Below, piece by piece: positions 7,438 through 15,599 of a stretch of DNA of 64,000 nt. The notes under the pieces are model-generated. The model searched no databases. It saw only the letters and a list, made by a program, of their open reading frames with translations, and was not told where the DNA came from. The DNA comes from Bradyrhizobium sp. ARR65 (GTDB lineage: Bacteria > Pseudomonadota > Alphaproteobacteria > Rhizobiales > Xanthobacteraceae). Position 1 is the first letter of the stretch, and each line of letters begins with the position of its first letter. Position numbers and translations under genes: made by a program. Location: contig NZ_AWZU01000023.1 in NCBI RefSeq assembly GCF_000472385.1, forward strand, positions 62,272 through 126,271. The letters are read 5' to 3'.

Positions 7438-8472
7438 TTAAGCCGCAGCTTTCGCGCCGGTCGGCACCGTCGCGATGGTCTTCAGGATCTGCGAGGCGAT
7501 CTGGTAGGGGTCGCCCTGTGAGTTCGGACGGCGGTCTTCCAGATAGCCCTTGTAGCCGTTGTTCACGAAAGAGTGCGGCACGCGGATCGAGGCACCGCGG
7601 TCGGCCACGCCCCAGCTAAAGGTGTCAATCGAAGCAGTCTCGTGTTTGCCGGTCAGGCGCATGTGGTTGTCCGGGCCGTACACCGCGATGTGCTCGGCAC
7701 GGGCCGCCTTGAAGGCCTCCATCAGCTTCTCGAAATACTCCTTGCCACCGACTTCGCGCATATATTTGGTGGAGAAGTTGGAGTGCATGCCGGAGCCGTT
7801 CCAGTCGGTATCGCCGAGCGGCTTGCAGTGGAATTCGATGTCGACGCCGTACTTCTCGGTCAGACGCAGCAAGAGGTAGCGCGCGATCCACATCTGGTCG
7901 GCGGCGGTGCGGGAGCCCTTCCCGAAGATCTGGAATTCCCACTGGCCCTTGGCGACTTCCGCGTTGATGCCTTCATGGTTGATGCCGGCGGCGAGGCAGA
8001 GATCGAGGTGCTCTTCGACCATCTTGCGGGCGATGTCGCCGACATTCTTGTAGCCGACACCGGTGTAGTACGGACCCTGCGGCGCCGGATAACCGTCAGC
8101 CGGGAAGCCGAGCGGGCGGCCATCCTTGTAGAAGAAATATTCCTGCTCGAAGCCGAACCACGCGCCGGGATCGTCGAGAATGGTCGCACGCTTGTTCGAG
8201 GGGTGCGGGGTCTTGCCGTCGGGCATCATGACCTCGCACATCACCAGCGCGCCATTGGTGCGCGCAGCATCCGGATAGACGGCGACCGGCTTCAGCACGC
8301 AATCGGAGCTGTGGCCTTCGGCCTGCATCGTCGAGGAGCCATCGAAGCCCCACAGCGGGAGCTGTTCCAGCGTCGGGAACGAGGCGAATTCCTTGATCTG
8401 AGTTTTGCCGCGCAAATTCGGCGTCGGCGTGTATCCGTCGAGCCATATATACTCGAGCTTGTACTTCGTCAT
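7438..8472 (-). CDS. glnII: Glutamine synthetase type II (eukaryote-like)
   Basis: ATP-dependent amidation of glutamate by ammonia; the second glutamine synthetase of rhizobia, octameric/decameric and not adenylylated. At 344 residues it has the family's normal length. Diagnostic parts are LEYIWLDGYTPTPNLRGKT, the LPLWGFDGSST motif, FGFEQEYFF, the glutamate-binding GINAEVAKGQWEFQI and the segment around DNHMRLTGKHET. A sigma-54 type promoter lies about 100 bp upstream, consistent with NtrC control under nitrogen limitation. The divergent gstI-like gene upstream probably controls its translation. Confidence 0.97.
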   Translation of the reverse strand: MTKYKLEYIWLDGYTPTPNLRGKTQIKEFASFPTLEQLPLWGFDGSSTMQAEGHSSDCVLKPVAVYPDAARTNGALVMCEVMMPDGKTPHPSNKRATILDDPGAWFGFEQEYFFYKDGRPLGFPADGYPAPQGPYYTGVGYKNVGDIARKMVEEHLDLCLAAGINHEGINAEVAKGQWEFQIFGKGSRTAADQMWIARYLLLRLTEKYGVDIEFHCKPLGDTDWNGSGMHSNFSTKYMREVGGKEYFEKLMEAFKAARAEHIAVYGPDNHMRLTGKHETASIDTFSWGVADRGASIRVPHSFVNNGYKGYLEDRRPNSQGDPYQIASQILKTIATVPTGAKAAA

Positions 8473-9026
8473 TGAGCCTCTCTATATTGATAATCTCGAA
8501 GGCGGGGAAACCGAAGGGATTGGTCGCGACCCGCAATACCCGGCCAAGATCGGCCGGGTAACCCATAAGCATTTCGCGTGCCAATTGGGCCGTCGAAGGC
8601 CACGGCCCTCCCTATTCCCGCCTCCCCGCCCGGTCTCCCTGTGGCACCCGAAGGGTGCGGCATAGGAGCGCGCCACCGCCTTCGGCGCTGGAACAGAAAT
8701 GGCAGCAATCATGACGGATTCGCGCCCGAATCCGGGGCAGCTACGCCCGCGAGGGCGGAACACGATTAAAGCCGCGGCAACCGAGAGCAAGATTCGGCAA
8801 AGGTAGCGTCCCGTTCCAGCAACCTTCTTAAGCCCCCAAGCGATGGCCGATCGCGCTGTGCCTCCGCGAGGGCAAGCCTGCAACCGCCCACAAATTAGGC
8901 AGGAAATGATTTTTCTTTAGTCACATTGCATCGACGGGAGCACCGGCCGATATCGGAATCGGTAACCACAAGAGAACGAGTCGGGCGCACGATTGAGGCC
9001 GTGTGCATCGGCTAAGGAGCATGCTG
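8473..9026. other. Intergenic control region between glnII and gstI
   Basis: A 554-bp divergent gap. It holds the sigma-54 promoter for glnII (8569-8583) and a perfect 8-bp hairpin ACCCGGCC/GGCCGGGT at 8538-8559, lying at the predicted glnII start of transcription. No convincing gene is seen. NtrC sites are expected upstream of 8583 but I could not single one out. Confidence 0.6.
8569..8583 (-). promoter_or_regulatory. Sigma-54 (RpoN) promoter for glnII
   Basis: Read on the minus strand the site is TGGCACGCGAAATGC, which has the GG-N10-GC spacing of -24/-12 promoters and a full TGGCAC half. Transcription would start near 8557, giving a glnII leader of about 85 nt. glnII is known to be NtrC/RpoN-dependent in rhizobia, so context and motif agree. 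Confidence 0.8.
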
Positions 9027-9227
9027 ATGACGACCAGTCCGAGCTATGGATCTGCCAAGATCTACGAGTTTCCGGTCGGGGGCCGCGCGGCTCTCGGCGA
9101 TCGCCGCCACGGCGAGACCAAATCCCCGATCGACCAGAATACGCCCCGCGTGAACGAAGTCCTCTGCAGCGGAAGCTGGTATCACGAAGAGGCGATCCGG
9201 GAAGCCCAACGGTCGCGGGAGCAGTGA
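9027..9227 (+). CDS. gstI: GstI-like inhibitor of glnII translation (DUF2735)
   Basis: Protein of 66 residues: MTTSPSYGSAKIYEFPVGGR, then RRHGETKSPIDQNTPRVNEV and LCSGSWYHEEAIREA. This is the DUF2735 pattern. In Rhizobium leguminosarum a small protein of about 63 residues, GstI, is encoded upstream of and divergent from glnII and blocks glnII translation under nitrogen excess. Size, position and orientation match here. The ATG at 9027 is chosen over 9021 because AAGGAG is 7 nt upstream. A strong terminator follows. The match to the family is by memory of the sequence pattern. Confidence 0.78.
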   Translation: MTTSPSYGSAKIYEFPVGGRAALGDRRHGETKSPIDQNTPRVNEVLCSGSWYHEEAIREAQRSREQ

Positions 9228-9286
9228 TGTCAGGCACACGCCCCAGCGGGCGCTGGCAGCACAATCTGCGCAGCGACAACTGAAAG

Positions 9287-9316
9287 AGGCCGAAACACGG
9301 ATGTTTCGGCCTTTTT
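9287..9316 (+). terminator. Rho-independent terminator of gstI
   Basis: Perfect 11-bp stem AGGCCGAAACA/TGTTTCGGCCT, 4-nt loop, followed by a T-run (five T including the last stem base). It lies 59 bp after the gstI stop. Confidence 0.9.
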
Positions 9317-9428
9317 CATTTAGAACAGCTCACATGTAGAACAGCTCCCAAGCCGCTATAGACGCGCGCCGCCGCTTCCGGCACGATCCGCTGGCACGAC
9401 CTTCCGCCGCAACCGACGGCTCTTGCTG

Positions 9429-10168
9429 ATGCCAGACATCCCGGCCCGCCATTTTAATCTGCAAGGCGCCAGCAATTTTCGCGATCTCGGCGGCTATGCG
9501 ACGCGTGACGGTCGCATCGTCCGCTGGCGCCAGATTTTCCGCTCCAATCATCTCGGCCATCTCACGGCCGCCGATATCGAGATCGTACGCGCGCTCGGCG
9601 TGAAAAGCGCGTTCGATTTTCGCGGACTGGAGGAGCGCGCGGGCGCGGCCTGCGGACTGGAAGAAATCACCGTCCATTCGTTGCCGATCGAGCCCACCGT
9701 GATGCGGCGTTGCGCGCAAAGCTCGCCGCGGGGTCCCTCTCCGCTTCGGACGCACTGGACATCATGCGCGAGTCCTACCGCAATTATGTGCGCCTCAACA
9801 CCCACAGCTTCCGCGCATTGTTTGTACACCTTCTGGGCGATCATGCGCCGCTGGTGATCCATTGCACTGCCGGCAAGGACCGCACCGGCTTTGCCTGCGC
9901 GCTGGTGCTGCATGCGCTCGGCGTGCCGGATGAAGTGATCGCCGAGGATTACCTCCTCACCAATCGATTCTACCGTCGCGATCCAGCTTCTGCGACCGAT
10001 CTGCCCGACGATGTCAAACAGGCCATCGGATCGGTCGATGCGTCGTTTCTTGCCGCCGGTTTTGATGCGATCCGTGCCGACTACGGCCATCTCGAAAACT
10101 ATTTCGAGCAAGGCCTCGGTGTTGGCAACCGCGAGCGCGCGGCGCTCAAAGCGCGCTATCTGTCGTGA
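9429..10168 (+). pseudogene. Tyrosine-protein phosphatase (DSP-like), frameshifted
   Basis: Two overlapping frames together make one phosphatase of about 246 residues. The first (from ATG 9429) carries the N-terminal FNLQGASNFRDLGGY and the segment up to HSLPIEPTV. The second carries LRAKLAAGSLSASDALDIM and the active-site loop HCTAGKDRTG (Cys nucleophile, Arg), ending at 10168. The break lies near 9700; restoring one base after ACCGT would join the frames as PTVDAALRAKL. The family (Tyr_phosphatase_3) acts on phosphotyrosine or phosphoinositides. Either the gene is freshly inactivated or there is a base error in the sequence; the rest looks undecayed. Confidence 0.8.
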
Positions 10169-10197
10169 AGTGGCGGCCCAAACACGAAGCGCGGACG

Positions 10198-10401
10198 TTA
10201 CGCCGCGGCGTCCATTCCGGCTTCCGCATCGAGGTCGGCGATCACTTCCTCGAACGCCATGATGGCCTGTTGAACCGCGGCAATCTGCATCAACTCCCAG
10301 CCACTGATCGGGCCACTGCGATTTTGCAAGGAGACAACGAGATCGCGGCGCTGCTCCTTGAGCTGGACAAGTGGCAGGCCGTGGTCATGTAGATGTGGCA
10401 T
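10198..10401 (-). CDS. Small acidic protein, 67 residues, function unknown
   Basis: Starts MPHLHDHGLPLVQLKEQRRD and continues SGWELMQIAAVQQAIMAFEE, ending DAEAGMDAAA. It is probably helical, without signal peptide or membrane segment. A GGAG site lies upstream of the ATG at 10401. It converges on the phosphatase gene. I do not recognise the family; composition and ribosome site favour a real gene. Confidence 0.55.
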   Translation of the reverse strand: MPHLHDHGLPLVQLKEQRRDLVVSLQNRSGPISGWELMQIAAVQQAIMAFEEVIADLDAEAGMDAAA

Positions 10402-10597
10402 GGTGAACTCCAGCCCCGATTGACGTGGATTGCAGGATAGAAGGGCGGTTCTGGTTATCCGCTTACAAAGCTCCGGATAATTTTAGGAAACGTCGCGCGA
10501 ATAGCCGGTTGGGTCTGAAGAACGCTCGCGGCATTGCCAGGCATTTTCAGGTGGCGATAGTGTGCGTCTCCACTCATTGCGACCAGGAGGGGAACGG

Positions 10598-11278
10598 ATG
10601 AACGGACAAGTACTCGTCATCACGGGCGCGCTGGGCGCGCTTGGCCGGGTCGTGAGCGAGGTCGCGCTCGCGCGCGGCGCACGGATCGCAGGCATCGATC
10701 ACGCTGCCTCGCACATGCAACCCACGCCGAACAGGATCGAGCTCGGCGGCGTCGACCTCACGGATGCGGCGCAGGCCAAGAGCGCTATCGATGCAGCGGC
10801 GGCCCATTTCGGCAGGATCGACGCGCTGATCAATATCGCCGGAGGCTTTGCCTTCGAGCCGGTCGCCGATGGCGACAGCAAGACCTGGCAGCGGATGTAT
10901 GCGATCAACGTGCTGACCGCGTTGAACGCCTCGCGCGCGGCACTCGGCCATATCTCCAAGTCCAACGCCGGCCGCATCGTCAATGTTGGCGCACTCGGCG
11001 CGCTGAAAGCCGACGCCGGCATGGGGCCCTACGCCGCCTCTAAAGCCGGCGTGCATCGTCTGACCGATGCTTTGGCCACCGAGTGGAAGGGCAAGCTCAC
11101 GGTGAATGCCGTGCTGCCCTCGATCATCGACACCGAAGCCAATCGCGCCAGCATGCCGAACGCGGATTTTTCAACCTGGGTGCAGCCGGGTGAACTTGCC
11201 GAGGTGATCCTGTTTCTGGTGAGCGATGCGGCGAGCGCGGTGACCGGCGCGCTGATACCGGTACGTGGCCGCGTGTGA
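10598..11278 (+). CDS. SDR oxidoreductase resembling dihydropteridine reductase (QDPR)
   Basis: Short-chain dehydrogenase of 226 residues. The nucleotide loop is TGALGALG; the catalytic pair is Tyr145 and Lys149 (YAASK). The usual catalytic Ser, expected about 13 residues before the Tyr, is replaced by Ala/Gly (VNVGALGALKAD). Animal quinoid dihydropteridine reductase shares this lack, and the segment DTEANRASMPNADFSTW (179-194) closely follows the QDPR pattern DTPMNRKSMPEADFSSW. NAD(P)H-dependent reduction of a quinonoid pterin is therefore a reasonable guess. The ATG at 10598 has AGGAGGGG upstream. Confidence 0.8.
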   Translation: MNGQVLVITGALGALGRVVSEVALARGARIAGIDHAASHMQPTPNRIELGGVDLTDAAQAKSAIDAAAAHFGRIDALINIAGGFAFEPVADGDSKTWQRMYAINVLTALNASRAALGHISKSNAGRIVNVGALGALKADAGMGPYAASKAGVHRLTDALATEWKGKLTVNAVLPSIIDTEANRASMPNADFSTWVQPGELAEVILFLVSDAASAVTGALIPVRGRV

Positions 11279-11353
11279 GAAATCCCATCCCTCGTGTCTC
11301 TCGCAGCCTGTTAGACTCTCGCCTGCTGAGTCGCAGCCCTCGCCGGAGCCAAC

Positions 11354-12040
11354 TTGGAGACCGCGCTTTATCTTCCCGTCAAACGCTTTCTCGAAAAGCT
11401 CGGCTTTTCGGTCAAAGGCGAAATCGGCGGCTGCGACCTGGTGGCGCTCAAGGGCGAGGATCCACCGGTCGTGGTGATCGGCGAGTTGAAGCTGAGCTTT
11501 AATCTGGAACTCGTGCTGCAGGCGGTCGATCGCGCCGGCGCCTGCGACGAGATCTGGCTTGCCGCCAAAATGTCGGCGCGCGGCAAGGGACGCGAGAACG
11601 ATGCGCGCTACCGCAATCTCTGTCGCCGCCTCGGTTTTGGCATGCTAGGCGTCACCGCGCGCGGCGATGTCGAGGTTCTGGTCAAGCCGCCGACCACGAG
11701 TCCAAGGCGAGATCCCAAGAAGCGGTCGCGGCTGGTCACCGAGCACCAACGACGCCTGGGTGACCCGGTGCTGGGCGGGTCGACACGCGCGCCAATCATG
11801 ACGGCCTACCGGCAGCAAGCCCTCGCTTGCGCGTCGGCCCTTGCCGACGGGCCCCGGCGTGTGCGCGACCTCAAGCCCGAAATTCCGGATGCGCCTAAAA
11901 TCCTGCTCAACAATGTCTATGGCTGGTTCGATCGCGCCGAGCGCGGCGTTTACGTGCTCACCGATGCAGGACGTGCCGCGCTAAAGCGATGGCCGCAGCC
12001 AAGTCCCGCGTCGACCACAGCAATGGAAGAGGCACCATGA
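11354..12040 (+). CDS. DUF2161 family, PD-(D/E)XK-like phosphodiesterase
   Basis: Protein of 228 residues. The N-terminal 100 residues look like a restriction-endonuclease fold: opening LYLPVKRFLEKLGFSVKGEI, then GCDLVALKG and VVVIGELKLSF, giving the Asp and the E-L-K of a PD-(D/E)XK site. The C-terminal part (VRDLKPEIPDAPKILLNNVY, then RGVYVLTDAGRAAL) looks like a winged helix. The start appears to be the TTG at 11354 behind CCGGAG; there is no better ATG. The family is common in alphaproteobacteria with unknown role; a nuclease or repair function is inference. Confidence 0.78.
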   Translation: METALYLPVKRFLEKLGFSVKGEIGGCDLVALKGEDPPVVVIGELKLSFNLELVLQAVDRAGACDEIWLAAKMSARGKGRENDARYRNLCRRLGFGMLGVTARGDVEVLVKPPTTSPRRDPKKRSRLVTEHQRRLGDPVLGGSTRAPIMTAYRQQALACASALADGPRRVRDLKPEIPDAPKILLNNVYGWFDRAERGVYVLTDAGRAALKRWPQPSPASTTAMEEAP

Positions 12041-12173
12041 CGATTACCTTGCGGCGATTATTCACAGGCAATTGTGTGCGATTCCGCCAGCGCATGGCTG
12101 GATTGCCATCTCACTTTCATATTGCAATGCAACATTATGGCTTCTAGGTATCCCGGATCAACGAGAGGCCCCA

Positions 12174-12482
12174 ATGAGCGAAGACTGGAATACCAAGTAT
12201 GGACCGCGACGTGTCAGGCGCGATCCGCCCACCCTCGATGAAGCGATCTTCGCCGCAGCCGGAATCACCGAGGATCTCGAGGCGCAGGCGGAGATCGCGG
12301 CGGCCCTGATGGGGATGCCGCTCGATGTCGTACAGGCCGAAGTGAAGAAGCAGAACCGCGTTGCCGCGCGGACCGGCGGTGTCACACGGGTGATCGCGGG
12401 CGAGCAAGGCGCGCAGCGCGCCGTCGTCGTCGAGCGGCGGGTCGTCAGGCGATTGGCGACGACCAAGCGGACCGGCACTTAG
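12174..12482 (+). CDS. Conserved hypothetical protein, 102 residues
   Basis: Starts MSEDWNTKYGPRRVRRDPPT, followed by an acidic helical middle (LDEAIFAAAGITEDLEAQAE) and a basic tail (VVVERRVVRRLATTKR). No signal peptide, membrane helix or known motif. The ATG at 12174 has GAGAGG about 8 nt upstream. A hairpin follows the stop. The opening MSEDWNTKYGPRRVRRDPPTLDEAI looks like a conserved rhizobial small protein, but no function is known to me. Confidence 0.65.
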   Translation: MSEDWNTKYGPRRVRRDPPTLDEAIFAAAGITEDLEAQAEIAAALMGMPLDVVQAEVKKQNRVAARTGGVTRVIAGEQGAQRAVVVERRVVRRLATTKRTGT

Positions 12483-12493
12483 CTAATATCTCC

Positions 12494-12517
12494 GGCCCGC
12501 GCGCGCCGATGCGGGCC
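12494..12517 (+). terminator. GC-rich hairpin after the 102-residue gene
   Basis: GGCCCGC/GCGGGCC stem with a 10-nt loop, 11 bp after the stop at 12482. No T-run, so only a possible terminator. Confidence 0.4.
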
Positions 12518-12574
12518 CCGAATTTCCTTCGATAATTTCCTTCGATGAAGAGAGAAAGCTGAGGGGAGCGCGGC

Positions 12575-13198
12575 TCAAGCTGCGCGCCCTGAACTGTACA
12601 TTCTGGAAAACAGCTTCCAGCAGGCGCGGTTGAGATTCATCATCGCGCGCGCAGCCACCAGCGGCGTATCGATGGCGAGCTTGGCAAGCTCAGCCTGGGG
12701 CTGCAGCGGCACGTCGATCGTGCCGGTGGACTCGCCACGCCGGAACACGAGACGTGCGCCGAATTTCGCGGCCAGCGCCCGCATCGCATGGTTCTGCGCG
12801 CCGGTCGTGATGCGCAAGCGGCGATAGCCTTTCCACTGCGCTTCCGAGATCAGCCGCTTGAACAGGATGCTGCCGACGCCCTGCCGGCGCACGCACCTTT
12901 CCACGCTGAAGGCGACTTCAGGCAGCCCGTCCTCCGACTGCTCCGGCGGATGCAATTCGGCCGCACCGCGCACGACGCCGCTTTCCATATAAGCGACGAT
13001 GATGGTGCCATCATCGGCGCATTTGGCGGCGTAACGCTCAATGAAGTTGTCGTCCAAAAAGCCGTTGAAGCGATCGTGCCGGCTTTCCGCATCGAGCCTT
13101 AACAGGTGATCGCGCAACAGCGGCAATTCTTCCCGTTGGCTCAGAGTCCGCACATAGCCGAAGCCCGGCCGAGGGCGGTAGGTATCTTCGTATGGCAC
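12575..13198 (-). CDS. GNAT family N-acetyltransferase
   Basis: Protein of 207 residues with a GNAT core: TIIVAYMESGVVRGAAELHP, then VAFSVERCVRRQGVGSILFK, where RRQGVG is the acetyl-CoA pyrophosphate loop, and LRITTGAQNHAMRALAAKFG. The start ATG at 13198 has GGAG upstream. The C-terminus (LVAARAMMNLNRACWKLFS) is an extra helix. The substrate cannot be inferred; neighbours give no hint. Confidence 0.85.
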   Translation of the reverse strand: MPYEDTYRPRPGFGYVRTLSQREELPLLRDHLLRLDAESRHDRFNGFLDDNFIERYAAKCADDGTIIVAYMESGVVRGAAELHPPEQSEDGLPEVAFSVERCVRRQGVGSILFKRLISEAQWKGYRRLRITTGAQNHAMRALAAKFGARLVFRRGESTGTIDVPLQPQAELAKLAIDTPLVAARAMMNLNRACWKLFSRMYSSGRAA

Positions 13199-13349
13199 TT
13201 CAAACTCCTCTTGGAAAAGCCCTCGAGGAGGCGTCGAATCCCTAGTTGAGCGGGAATATTGTGCATTGCACCATGTAATTCAAGGCCGCGCCCGGCCCAA
13301 TTTCGGCGATCAACAGCAACAAATCGTTAATAAATTCGGGCCGCCGTGG

Positions 13350-13751
13350 TCACAAGAGGACCATCTGGGTTTGGGTGACGACGGCGACCAACTTGCCCTC
13401 CTCAGTCTCCAGCCGCGTCTGCCAGACCTGGGTACGGCGGCCGCGATGCACGGGCGTTGCCGTGGCGATCACTGCGGTGCCCTCCTTGGCCGGTCCGATG
13501 AAATTCGTCTTGCTTTCGATCGTCGTGGTGCCCTTCGCCTCTTCCGGCAGGTTGATCACGGTCGCAGCCGCGCCGACGGAATCGGCGAGCGCCATGACGG
13601 CGCCGCCATGAAGGATGTGGCCGAGCGTGCAAAGCTCGGGCCGCACCAGCATCCGCGCTACGACCTTGTCCTGGCTCGCCTCGGTGAAGCTGACGCCCTT
13701 GAGTTCCGCGAAGGGCATCTTCAAGGAGTTGATTTTTTCCAGCGGCGTCAT
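13350..13751 (-). CDS. PaaI family thioesterase (hotdog fold)
   Basis: Hotdog-fold acyl-CoA thioesterase of 133 residues. HGGAVMALADSVGAAA is the central helix with the conserved HGG and the D/S positions used for catalysis. SKTNFIGPAKEGTAVIATAT and TQVWQTRLETEEGKLVAVVT follow as the family's strands. The ATG at 13751 has GGGAGGA upstream. Family members clear stalled aromatic or acyl-CoA intermediates. It is monocistronic here. Confidence 0.88.
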   Translation of the reverse strand: MTPLEKINSLKMPFAELKGVSFTEASQDKVVARMLVRPELCTLGHILHGGAVMALADSVGAAATVINLPEEAKGTTTIESKTNFIGPAKEGTAVIATATPVHRGRRTQVWQTRLETEEGKLVAVVTQTQMVLL

Positions 13752-13940
13752 GCGTCCTCCCGTCTGCTCTGCCGGCTACGGCACGACAGCATGAACGCAG
13801 CAGGTCATTCAGGCAATGACGTCCGAGGTAATGGTTGTGATGTGCTCGCCTTATGATCTGGGACGGGCAGCCTGCCGGCTTCCGTGGTGCACGCGCTCGC
13901 AGCGCAGGTTGCCTGCGCGAACACATCGAGCCCCTTTGGC

Positions 13941-14177
13941 CTAGAGCATCGTAAGATGAATGATGCCGTCATGAATCTCGCCACGCGCGAATCTTTCACG
14001 AGCGGCGCGCTCAAATTCCCTCCGATGCTTGTGAAGATAACTGAGCGCCTGGTTCTGCGTCCGGAATGTCGTCTCAAGACGACACATTTGCCGAACTGTA
14101 CCTATGGCCAGAACAAAGGTGATCGCTTGCCCGTCACGCGACTTGACCTCCGGCACGATCCGCACAGTTTTGGGCAT
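13941..14177 (-). CDS. Small hypothetical protein, 78 residues
   Basis: MPKTVRIVPEVKSRDGQAIT then FVLAIGTVRQMCRLETTFRT, followed by a basic helix (LSYLHKHRREFERAARERFA) and a hydrophobic end (IHDGIIHLTML). The ATG at 14177 has GAGGAGAC upstream. The shape of beta strands followed by a charged helix is compatible with a small DNA- or RNA-binding fold, but no family is recognised. Part of the run of small genes at 13.9-16.3 kb. Confidence 0.65.
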   Translation of the reverse strand: MPKTVRIVPEVKSRDGQAITFVLAIGTVRQMCRLETTFRTQNQALSYLHKHRREFERAARERFARGEIHDGIIHLTML

Positions 14178-14242
14178 GAGGCCGTCTCCTCAGTTCGTGA
14201 CAGATCGTCGGCTGCAGCTTGCCGGGCAGACAATCGCTGTAT

Positions 14243-14491
14243 TCAGCCGTATCGTACAATCCGTCTCTTGCGCTTCTTCTTTACGGCTTGTGGAAGAGCA
14301 TCCGACTTTTTCACCTCGTCCGCTTCCCTCGCTTCCCGCAACGCGCGAAGACGCTGCATGTTTTGACGGACTTCGATGGCCTGCTTCTCCAGATCCGCCA
14401 TCGCTCGCGCGCCTTCTTCCTGCGCCAAACGCTGCCGCTTGGCGCGCAAGAGACTTTCGGGGGAAGGTTCGACTGGTTTCTTGCCGCTCAT
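14243..14491 (-). CDS. Small charged helical protein, 82 residues
   Basis: MSGKKPVEPSPESLLRAKRQ, then a long heptad-like helix (ARAMADLEKQAIEVRQNMQR, LRALREAREADE) and a very basic tail (AVKKKRKRRIVRYG). Probably a coiled coil with a nucleic-acid-binding tail; no recognised family. The ATG at 14491 lies next to a weak purine-rich site. It is downstream of the cold shock gene on the same strand, separated by two hairpins. Confidence 0.62.
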   Translation of the reverse strand: MSGKKPVEPSPESLLRAKRQRLAQEEGARAMADLEKQAIEVRQNMQRLRALREAREADEVKKSDALPQAVKKKRKRRIVRYG

Positions 14492-14519
14492 CGCTCATCC
14501 GAATTGGAAAACAAGCAAT

Positions 14520-14580
14520 GCCCGCTCAATCCCGGGATCGAGCGGGCAACACGGCCATTTCAGTACATCCGTGAAATGGC
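14520..14580 (-). terminator. Double hairpin after the cold shock gene
   Basis: Going downstream from the csp stop: GCCATTTCA/TGAAATGGC (14554-14580), then GCCCGCTC/GAGCGGGC (14520-14547), followed on the minus strand by ATTGCTTGTTTT. Likely terminator of csp, possibly with a stabilising 3' structure. Confidence 0.7.
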
Positions 14581-14587
14581 GTAGCGA

Positions 14588-14797
14588 TTAAGCCAGCGAC
14601 AAGTTTTCGGCGCTTACTTTACCACGCATCTTGTCGGTCTTGAGCTCGAACGAAACCTTCTGGCCTTCGGCCAGGCCGGAAAGACCCGCCCGCTCCACGG
14701 CAGAGATGTGCACGAACACATCGTTTCCACCGTCGTTGGGCTGGATAAAGCCAAAGCCCTTCTGACCATTGAACCACTTAACAGTACCTGTCGGCAT
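14588..14797 (-). CDS. Cold shock protein (CspA family)
   Basis: Single cold-shock domain of 69 residues: MPTGTVKWFNGQKGFGFIQP with both RNP motifs (KGFGFI and DVFVHISAV). It binds single-stranded RNA and DNA and melts mRNA structure. The ATG at 14797 has GGAGAAGG upstream; the longer open frame upstream has no domain content. A second cold shock gene lies at 40107. Neighbours include a phasin, an S21 paralogue and other small genes. Confidence 0.95.
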   Translation of the reverse strand: MPTGTVKWFNGQKGFGFIQPNDGGNDVFVHISAVERAGLSGLAEGQKVSFELKTDKMRGKVSAENLSLA

Positions 14798-15077
14798 TTT
14801 TCCTTCTCCAAAACGCATTCGCGTGACGCCACGCGATTTCAGATTCAACTGGTCGGATGTCTTTGGGAAGGAGCCCGCAGGCGCATTCAGAAAGGCACAG
14901 CGGCTAATCGAACCCGGACAAGCTATGCGCTTTCTCGACAAAGCACAAGTGGATCAGGCCGCGAAACTCCTGAGTTCGCAAGCCAAGGCTCAATCAACGA
15001 TCAAAAAGAAAGCCCCGCGCCCCTGTTCAAGCCTCAATCCGGGTCATATCATCATGAACCTGACAGGCGGGACGACG

Positions 15078-15413
15078 ATGACTGAACCGAAGTTGGAAGT
15101 TCCCGCCGAGCTGCGTCAGCTCGCGGAGAGGACGATCGATCAGGCCGAACAAGTGTTCGCCTTGTTGTTTGATGCGGCGCGCAGGTCGACTGCAGCGGGC
15201 ACAACCTCAACAGCAGAGCTCACGAAGCAAGTGCTCGCATTCTCGGAAGAGAGCTTGAAGACCAGCTTCGAGCACGCGCGGAAGGTGGCGTCGACCGCCA
15301 GCCTTCAGGATGTTGCCACCGCTCAATCCGAGCTTGTGAAGCGCCAGATTGCCGGCGCCGAGCATCATATTCGGGAACTCGCCCGAGCAACCGGATCAAA
15401 GGACCGGACCTGA
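15078..15413 (+). CDS. Phasin family protein
   Basis: Helical protein of 111 residues: MTEPKLEVPAELRQLAERTI, then QAEQVFALLFDAARRS and a run with TKQVLAFSEESLKTSFEHAR, ending HHIRELARATGSKDRT. The pattern matches Phasin_2 proteins that coat polyhydroxyalkanoate granules. The start is probably ATG 15078 after GGCGGGACGACG; an ATG at 15054 in frame is the alternative. No PHA synthesis genes are nearby, so it may instead serve a stress role as some rhizobial phasins do. Confidence 0.8.
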   Translation: MTEPKLEVPAELRQLAERTIDQAEQVFALLFDAARRSTAAGTTSTAELTKQVLAFSEESLKTSFEHARKVASTASLQDVATAQSELVKRQIAGAEHHIRELARATGSKDRT

Positions 15414-15599
15414 CGTTTCTCTCCTAAAGGCAGCTCAAGCGCCGCCGCGTAACGGCGAGTTTACAGCGGCTCCGCATTCTCCCCGGCTGATCCGTACCGG
15501 GCTCGTGCCTTGATAAGCTTCGGTCGTCCGGATGCCGATGCATCCTCGCCCTGGCCTTCAATCGATTTGTGCGTCAACCAATCTTGAGGAGCAACACGC

